Assembly (NCBI RefSeq): GCF_003254055.1
Contig: NZ_QKZT01000008.1
Location: forward strand, 1 to 64,000
Source: Algoriphagus chordae
Lineage (GTDB): Bacteria; Bacteroidota; Bacteroidia; Cytophagales; Cyclobacteriaceae
Direction of reading: 5' to 3'
DNA length: 64,000 nt
The position numbers and the translations under genes were made by a program. How positions within the stretch are numbered: position 1 is the stretch's first letter; the number at the start of each line of letters is the position of its first letter. Under the pieces are notes generated by a model. The model saw only the letters and a program-made list of their open reading frames with translations. It did not search any database and was not told the DNA's origin. Below, piece by piece: positions 59,035 to 64,000 of the stretch.

Positions 59035-59067
59035 AAAGACTGCCTATACCAAGGCAGTCTTTTTTTA
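59035..59067 (+). terminator. Terminator after hppA
   Basis: AAAGACTGCCT (59035-59045) pairs with AGGCAGTCTTT (59052-59062) around a 6-nt loop, then T-run to 59067. Confidence 0.88.
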
Positions 59068-59455
59068 TGTCCTCTATTCTAGCCGTTTAGCTAATTATTG
59101 CCAGTATTCAAAATATAATACGGCAGAAACAGGCAAGGGCAAATTATATTTGAAAAAGAATAAATTATTGTCAATACCATAAAAATCAAGTCCAAAAAAT
59201 TGAAATAAATGATCCTTTATCCTTAATTTATGAATTGATGACAATAACAAATAGTGAACTCTTGTTGATAACGGCATATTTTGGGGAGAATGGTCAAATT
59301 CAGGACCGTAGAACCAAACCATCATCAATAGACTAACCATCAATCAGATAAGAACACTTACTTGTATTATCATCTATTTTCTTGCTGTTTAAATCATGCA
59401 AGGAATTGCAAGAATAAAAGTTAAACCAATTAATAATCCATAAACAAAAAAGCAC
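59068..59455. other. 388-bp AT-rich leader region of the susC gene
   Basis: No protein gene recognised. An exact TAnnTTTG match (TATATTTG, 59145-59152) lies about 300 bp before the susC start without a clear -33 box. If used, it would give a long 5' leader. The region must hold the promoter of the susC/susD unit. No anti-sigma/ECF or hybrid regulator gene precedes it. Confidence 0.5.
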
Positions 59456-62400
59456 ATGAAGAAAAGCTACGCAATGACATTGCTTTTTCTTTTGGGGTTT
59501 CTGGCTAGTATACCACTCTATGCCCAGCAAACTGTCAAAGGAAGAGTAACAGCACAGGAAGACGGGGAACCACTTCCTGGAGTGAGTATAGTTATTCAAG
59601 ATTCCTCCACGGGAACCGTGACTGACTTAGATGGAAATTATTCCATTACTGTACCAGGCGCAGAATCAGTTCTGGTTTATTCCTTTATCGGGTACACCTC
59701 CCAACGGAAAATTGTAGGTAATTCTACTAATATCAATATCAGTTTAGCCGAAGATATTTCTCAACTAGGTGAAGTCGTGGTGACAGCACTAGGTATTACC
59801 AGAGATGAGCGATCGATCGGTTATTCCACTCAAGAAGTTAAGGGAGAAAATATCACCTACACTAAAGAACAAAACGTATTAGGTTCATTATCAGGAAAAA
59901 TAGCTGGTGTGCAAGTTACAGGCTCATCTGGAGCAAGTATGGGAGGCACCCAAAAAATAAAAATCAGAGGCGTGAACTCCATTTCAGGAGGAGGAGAGCC
60001 ATTGATGGTAGTGGATGGAACTCCTATTTCAAACTCAAATTTCTCAGGTTCTTCAGGTCAAGATTACGGTAACCTTGGTCAGGACATTAACCCTGAAGAT
60101 ATCGAGACGATCAACGTTTTGAAAGGCCCAGCAGCATCTGCTCTTTATGGAATCAGAGGTCAATACGGTGTCGTGATGATTACTACCAAAAAAGGCAAAA
60201 AAGGCTCCGATGTAAAGGTGGAATTGAGCTCATCTGTGTTAGTGGATAAAGTTTCCAATTTAATGCCATATCAGGACATATATGGAGGTGGCTCTAGTCA
60301 AAGCTGGCGTACATTACCAAATGGCGACAAATATGTAGATATAGCTGTCGATGAAAGCTGGGGACCTAAAATGGACGGAACGCTGGTTCGAGATGTTATG
60401 AGCTTTTACCCGCAAGATCCCACATATGGTCAGCTTAGTCCTTTTGTCCCTCAACCTGACAACATTAAAGACTACTATGAAACTGGCACAAACATAAACA
60501 ATGGGGTAACCATTACAGGTGGTGGTGCAAACTCCAATTTTAGAGTGAGTTTAAATGACACACGTATTCAAGGGGTCGAGCCTAACACCTCATTAAAGAG
60601 AAACAACGTGGGACTAGGTCTAGGTGTTGATCTTACCAAAAAAATAAGAATAACTACCAACATTAACTATGCGGCCAATAAGGGTCGTCGTCCAGGGCAG
60701 GGATCCGAAGATGGCTCAAGATATATGGGCCAATGGTTCCAAAGATCTTTGGATATGAACAGGCTTAAGGACTACCAATATGATGATGGAACGTTTCTTC
60801 ATTGGAATCTAAGACGGCCTAGTAGTTCTACAGGGGAGATCACGAATTTCAATCCGCTATATTGGGCAAATCCATACTTCCTAGCAAACGAAAATTACAG
60901 CGATGATAACAGAGATAGATTTTTTGGTGATGTAGGGATTTCATATCAGCTTTTACCAGAATTGAAAATAAGTGCTTTTGTCCGATCTGACATGTACACA
61001 CAAAACATCAATTCTAGAGCATCATTTGGTGGTACAGGGAACCCAGGGTATTCTATCGGTAAATATCAAAACACTGAAATGAACTATGAGTTTCTAGCCC
61101 AATACAATAAAGTATGGAATAAGTTCTCTCTGGACGCAAATGTTGGTGGAAATTTATATGACCGAAACTATTCTTATTTATCCATGGCTACAGTGGGAGG
61201 ACTTTCATCTCCAGGTTTTTACAATATTAATGCTTCTATTGACAGACCTTCTACAACCTCCTATCTTCAAAGAAAGCAAATCAAGAGTGCTTATGCCATG
61301 GTTTCTTTGGGATATAATAACATCTATTTCTTAGATGCATCCATCAGAAATGACAATTCAAGTACATTACCAGTAGATAATAACTCCTACTGGTACCCAT
61401 CACTTTCTGCATCAATAGTATTCAGTGAATGGATTAAATCTGAAGCAATGACTCTGGGTAAACTTAGACTAAGTTATGCACAAGCAGGCTCCGATTTGAG
61501 TCCTTATAGTACTACTTCATTTTATAATGTCGGAACTGTCTATTCAGGCGATCAGACGGTCAACACGCTTTCTGTCCCAGACAATTTGAATAACCCAAAC
61601 ATCAAACCTTCATTTGCTCATTCATATGAAGCTGGTGTGGATTTCAAATTTTATGAAGGCAGAGTAGGATTATCTTTTACTTACTATAACCAAAGAAATG
61701 TCAACCAAATTTTAAATCTGGATATTTCCGGGGCAAGTGGATATGGTTCAGCAACGATAAACGCTGGTGAAATTGTAAATAAAGGTCTTGAATTAGCAAT
61801 AACTGCCACACCTTTCCGCTCAGAGCATTTCAATTGGGATATGTCTTTGAATTTCAGTAGAAATAGAAATGAAGTGGTTGAGCTCTATCCTGGAATTGAT
61901 GTATATCAATATGGAAGCACTACTTATTCTTCAACTACGAGTTATTTGAATTCCTACGTAGGAAAACCATTCGGTAGCCTTGTAGGTCAAGCTTATCAAA
62001 GAGATGAAGCAACTGGTAAAATCCTATTAGGAAGCAATAATTTACCACTGTACACAGATGCCACTCATGATTTTGGAACAGTTCTTCCTGAATTTAATGG
62101 TGGCTTTCAAAATGTCTTGAACTACAAAAATTTCCAATTAGCGGCTATGATTGACTTCCAAGCCGGTGGCCAATTTTTCTCAAGATCTAAAATGTTAGCA
62201 GTAAGAACCGGTTTAGATCCCCTTTCCGCTGCCACCAACGAAAACGGCATGAATGTAAGGGATCCTCTTGAAGATGGTGGTGGAGTGAAAGTAGAAGGTA
62301 TATCTGCCGAAACTGGAGAAGATGTCACTGCTTTTGTAGACGCAAAAGCCTATTATGGAGTAGTGGCAAGAAGAATTTACGAAGATTGGTTATATGATGC

Positions 62401-62647
62401 CTCCTTCATCAGACTGAGAGAAGTAAGTTTAAGCTACAACTTCAATAAGGCACAACATGCTAAACTTCCTGTTGAAAATGTAAGAGTCGCTTTAGTAGGT
62501 AGAAATTTAGCTATGCTTTTCCAAAATGCTCCTAAGGGTATAAATCCTGCAGAGCTTTCTACTGGATCTCAAGCTATAGGATGGTACGAATCTGGACAAT
62601 TACCAAGTGTACGTTCCTTTGGTTTCAATCTTAACGTTACATTCTAA
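59456..62647 (+). CDS. SusC/RagA-family TonB-linked outer-membrane protein
   Basis: A 1063-aa TonB-dependent transporter. Signal peptide ends LYAQQ at about residue 24. A carboxypeptidase-regulatory-like domain follows (about 25-105: VKGRVTAQEDGEPLPGVSIV). The SusC plug motifs are GEVVVTALGITRDERSIGYS, GKIAGVQVTG, KIRGVNSISGGGEPLMVVDG and EDIETINVLKGPAASALYG. A 22-strand barrel ends FGFNLNVTF with terminal Phe. With the SusD-like lipoprotein 11 bp downstream it imports an oligosaccharide or peptide. The substrate is unknown, since no hydrolase genes are visible before the window ends. Confidence 0.97.
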   Translation: MKKSYAMTLLFLLGFLASIPLYAQQTVKGRVTAQEDGEPLPGVSIVIQDSSTGTVTDLDGNYSITVPGAESVLVYSFIGYTSQRKIVGNSTNINISLAEDISQLGEVVVTALGITRDERSIGYSTQEVKGENITYTKEQNVLGSLSGKIAGVQVTGSSGASMGGTQKIKIRGVNSISGGGEPLMVVDGTPISNSNFSGSSGQDYGNLGQDINPEDIETINVLKGPAASALYGIRGQYGVVMITTKKGKKGSDVKVELSSSVLVDKVSNLMPYQDIYGGGSSQSWRTLPNGDKYVDIAVDESWGPKMDGTLVRDVMSFYPQDPTYGQLSPFVPQPDNIKDYYETGTNINNGVTITGGGANSNFRVSLNDTRIQGVEPNTSLKRNNVGLGLGVDLTKKIRITTNINYAANKGRRPGQGSEDGSRYMGQWFQRSLDMNRLKDYQYDDGTFLHWNLRRPSSSTGEITNFNPLYWANPYFLANENYSDDNRDRFFGDVGISYQLLPELKISAFVRSDMYTQNINSRASFGGTGNPGYSIGKYQNTEMNYEFLAQYNKVWNKFSLDANVGGNLYDRNYSYLSMATVGGLSSPGFYNINASIDRPSTTSYLQRKQIKSAYAMVSLGYNNIYFLDASIRNDNSSTLPVDNNSYWYPSLSASIVFSEWIKSEAMTLGKLRLSYAQAGSDLSPYSTTSFYNVGTVYSGDQTVNTLSVPDNLNNPNIKPSFAHSYEAGVDFKFYEGRVGLSFTYYNQRNVNQILNLDISGASGYGSATINAGEIVNKGLELAITATPFRSEHFNWDMSLNFSRNRNEVVELYPGIDVYQYGSTTYSSTTSYLNSYVGKPFGSLVGQAYQRDEATGKILLGSNNLPLYTDATHDFGTVLPEFNGGFQNVLNYKNFQLAAMIDFQAGGQFFSRSKMLAVRTGLDPLSAATNENGMNVRDPLEDGGGVKVEGISAETGEDVTAFVDAKAYYGVVARRIYEDWLYDASFIRLREVSLSYNFNKAQHAKLPVENVRVALVGRNLAMLFQNAPKGINPAELSTGSQAIGWYESGQLPSVRSFGFNLNVTF

Positions 62648-62658
62648 TTACAGAAATC

Positions 62659-64000
62659 ATGAAAAAGCTTAATATAATAATCGTTACAGCGCTTCTATTG
62701 GTAGGCTGTAACAATTTCGATGAAGATATAAACATCAATCCAAACGTCCCAAGTCAGGCTTCTGGAACACAATTGATTGCAAATGCTATGCTTTCCCTAT
62801 CAGGACTTAGCTCCTCTCCTCAGGGTGAGTTTATGTCTCAATACCTATCGGAAACACAATATGTAAATGCGTCTTTGTATCCGCAATCAAGCACAAGCTT
62901 CTACTGGTTATATCAAGGCCCGTTGATCAATTTACAGACAGTTTTGAATTCTGCAGATGACTTAAGTGGAACCGAAGGTCCAGTGGAAAATCAGCTAGCT
63001 GTTGCTAAAATCCTAAAGGCTTATTATATCTGGCATGCTACTGACAGATGGGGAGATGTACCAATGACCGATGCCTTACAGGGAGCGGATAATTTCACTC
63101 CTAAATATGATACACAGGAATCAATCTATACAAGCCTTTTTGGCTTATTAGATGAAGCAAATGCAGCAATTGTACCAGGTAGCATCACAAATGACATCAT
63201 GTATAATGGTGATATGACCAAATGGTCCAAACTTGCAGGCACGCTGAAAATGCTAATGGCGCTTCGCCTTTCGGAAGTTAACCCTACTCTAGGAAAAGAA
63301 AAATTTACTGAAGCTTTACAAGAAGGAGTTTTGGATTCCAATAGCGGAAATTTAGTGTTTAAACATTTAGCCGACGCTAACAATCAGAATTATTGGTTTG
63401 GACAAATCGATCTTCAGGGAAGAGAATGGTGGGCAATCAGTGCAACATTGATGGACAAAATGAAACCGGTAGGAGACCCACGACTGATGGTTTACGCAAA
63501 TCCAAACCGTACGGATGGAGATTATACTGGCCTTGTATTTGGTGAAACTATTGATATTGATACAGAAAAATACGCCCTTCTTGGTGATGCTATCCATGCC
63601 CAAGATGCTCCTGTTTATTTAGTAACTTATGCCCAAGCACTTTTTGCTCAGGCAGAAGCTGCCAAACTCGGCTGGATCGCTGGCGGTGACAATGCGGCTG
63701 AAGAAAACTACAATATGGCTATAGAAGCATCTATGGAACAATGGGGTGCAGATACAAGCTCCCTACCAGACTTCATGGCTCAACCAGAGATAGCCTATTC
63801 TTCGGATAACGCCATTGAACAGATTGCAACTCAACGATGGGTGCATTTATTTATGCATGGCTATGAAGGATGGGCAGAGTACCGTAGAACAGGCTACCCT
63901 AATAATATGGTTGCACCTGATGGAGCCGATGTTCCTAATAGACAGATCTACATAGAAACTGAACAATTCAATAATACTGATAACTACAATGAAGCTGTAC
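62659..64000 (+). CDS. SusD/RagB-family nutrient-binding lipoprotein, cut at the window edge
   Basis: Starts at ATG 62659, 11 bp after the susC stop. The visible 447 codons have lipobox VTALLLVGC (lipid Cys at residue 17), then NINPNVPSQASGTQLIANAM, AYYIWHATDRWGDVPMTDAL and KWSKLAGTLKMLMALRLS, which are SusD-like (SusD-like_2 type) helical repeats. Near the right edge, QRWVHLFMHGYEGWAEYRRTGYP is the conserved C-terminal block. SusD caps the SusC barrel and captures the substrate. The last part of the gene lies outside the window. Confidence 0.94.
   Translation, partial: MKKLNIIIVTALLLVGCNNFDEDININPNVPSQASGTQLIANAMLSLSGLSSSPQGEFMSQYLSETQYVNASLYPQSSTSFYWLYQGPLINLQTVLNSADDLSGTEGPVENQLAVAKILKAYYIWHATDRWGDVPMTDALQGADNFTPKYDTQESIYTSLFGLLDEANAAIVPGSITNDIMYNGDMTKWSKLAGTLKMLMALRLSEVNPTLGKEKFTEALQEGVLDSNSGNLVFKHLADANNQNYWFGQIDLQGREWWAISATLMDKMKPVGDPRLMVYANPNRTDGDYTGLVFGETIDIDTEKYALLGDAIHAQDAPVYLVTYAQALFAQAEAAKLGWIAGGDNAAEENYNMAIEASMEQWGADTSSLPDFMAQPEIAYSSDNAIEQIATQRWVHLFMHGYEGWAEYRRTGYPNNMVAPDGADVPNRQIYIETEQFNNTDNYNEAV

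Noticed and set aside
59145..59152. Exact TATATTTG box as the susC promoter
   Set aside because: About 300 bp from the start codon and without a -33 TTG. Not convincing enough to list as a promoter.
59095..59599. Two overlapping open frames on the minus strand upstream of and into susC
   Set aside because: Phe/Leu/Tyr-rich translations with no conserved pattern. One runs into the start of susC, and the region is simple AT-rich sequence.

Overview
The window looks like chromosomal DNA from a member of the Bacteroidota, most likely order Cytophagales (Cyclobacteriaceae/Algoriphagus-like; this placement is an inference from family resemblance). The support is a SusC/SusD pair, a TamL-type lipoprotein Omp85, DUF4136 and DM13 lipoproteins, many outer-membrane barrels with short signal peptides, -7 boxes of the TAnnTTTG type and a Bacteroidota-style histone H1-like mini-gene. 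No tRNA, rRNA, CRISPR array, insertion sequence or prophage was seen.

Layout. 1-6677 (minus strand): start of an exopolysaccharide operon. It is headed by a winged-helix regulator with an inverted-repeat candidate operator, followed by an SLBB export protein, UDP-glucose dehydrogenase, a NeuD-like acyltransferase, a Wzz-type chain-length protein and the first codons of a DegT-family aminotransferase. 6701-20216: housekeeping and secreted hydrolases (penicillin-acylase family, DUF2911 lipoprotein, membrane EEP phosphatase/nuclease, MMPL/RND exporter, thymidylate synthase, an S9 plus M14 peptidase operon). 20757-29817: Lrp regulator, then the SUF iron-sulfur operon sufB-C-D-S-E-T plus a bacilliredoxin. 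A four-helix-bundle (S23/IVP-type) gene sits between sufB and sufC. Citrate synthase and acyl-CoA-binding protein follow.

29875-35565: SBF transporter, TrmH-type rRNA methylase, divergent tamL, hemF and a PAP2 phosphatase. 35584-48013: an almost unbroken run of about eleven exported proteins: DUF2490-like, FadL-like, OmpA, small barrels, OprO/P porin, POTRA-less Omp85 barrel and DUF4136-type lipoproteins. 48084-50401: histone H1-like mini-gene, Tat-exported Gfo/Idh/MocA oxidoreductase and two small conserved proteins. 50517-52978: a compact four-gene locus of DM13 lipoprotein, outer-membrane barrel, Crp/Fnr regulator and a second DM13 lipoprotein. This is the best candidate here for an undescribed system. 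53267-56375: a histidine kinase/response regulator pair preceded by an 11-bp direct repeat, a decayed class-A beta-lactamase-like remnant and an HD hydrolase. 56771-64000: a potassium-dependent-type membrane pyrophosphatase, then a SusC/SusD pair cut by the right edge.

Several starts were moved downstream because of signal peptides, lipoboxes or family length: DUF2911, thyA, gltA, trmH, tamL (TTG start), a DUF4136 protein, the Gfo/Idh/MocA protein, the 79-aa protein, the first DM13 lipoprotein and the barrel next to it. All functional statements rest on motif recognition by eye; no database search was run.
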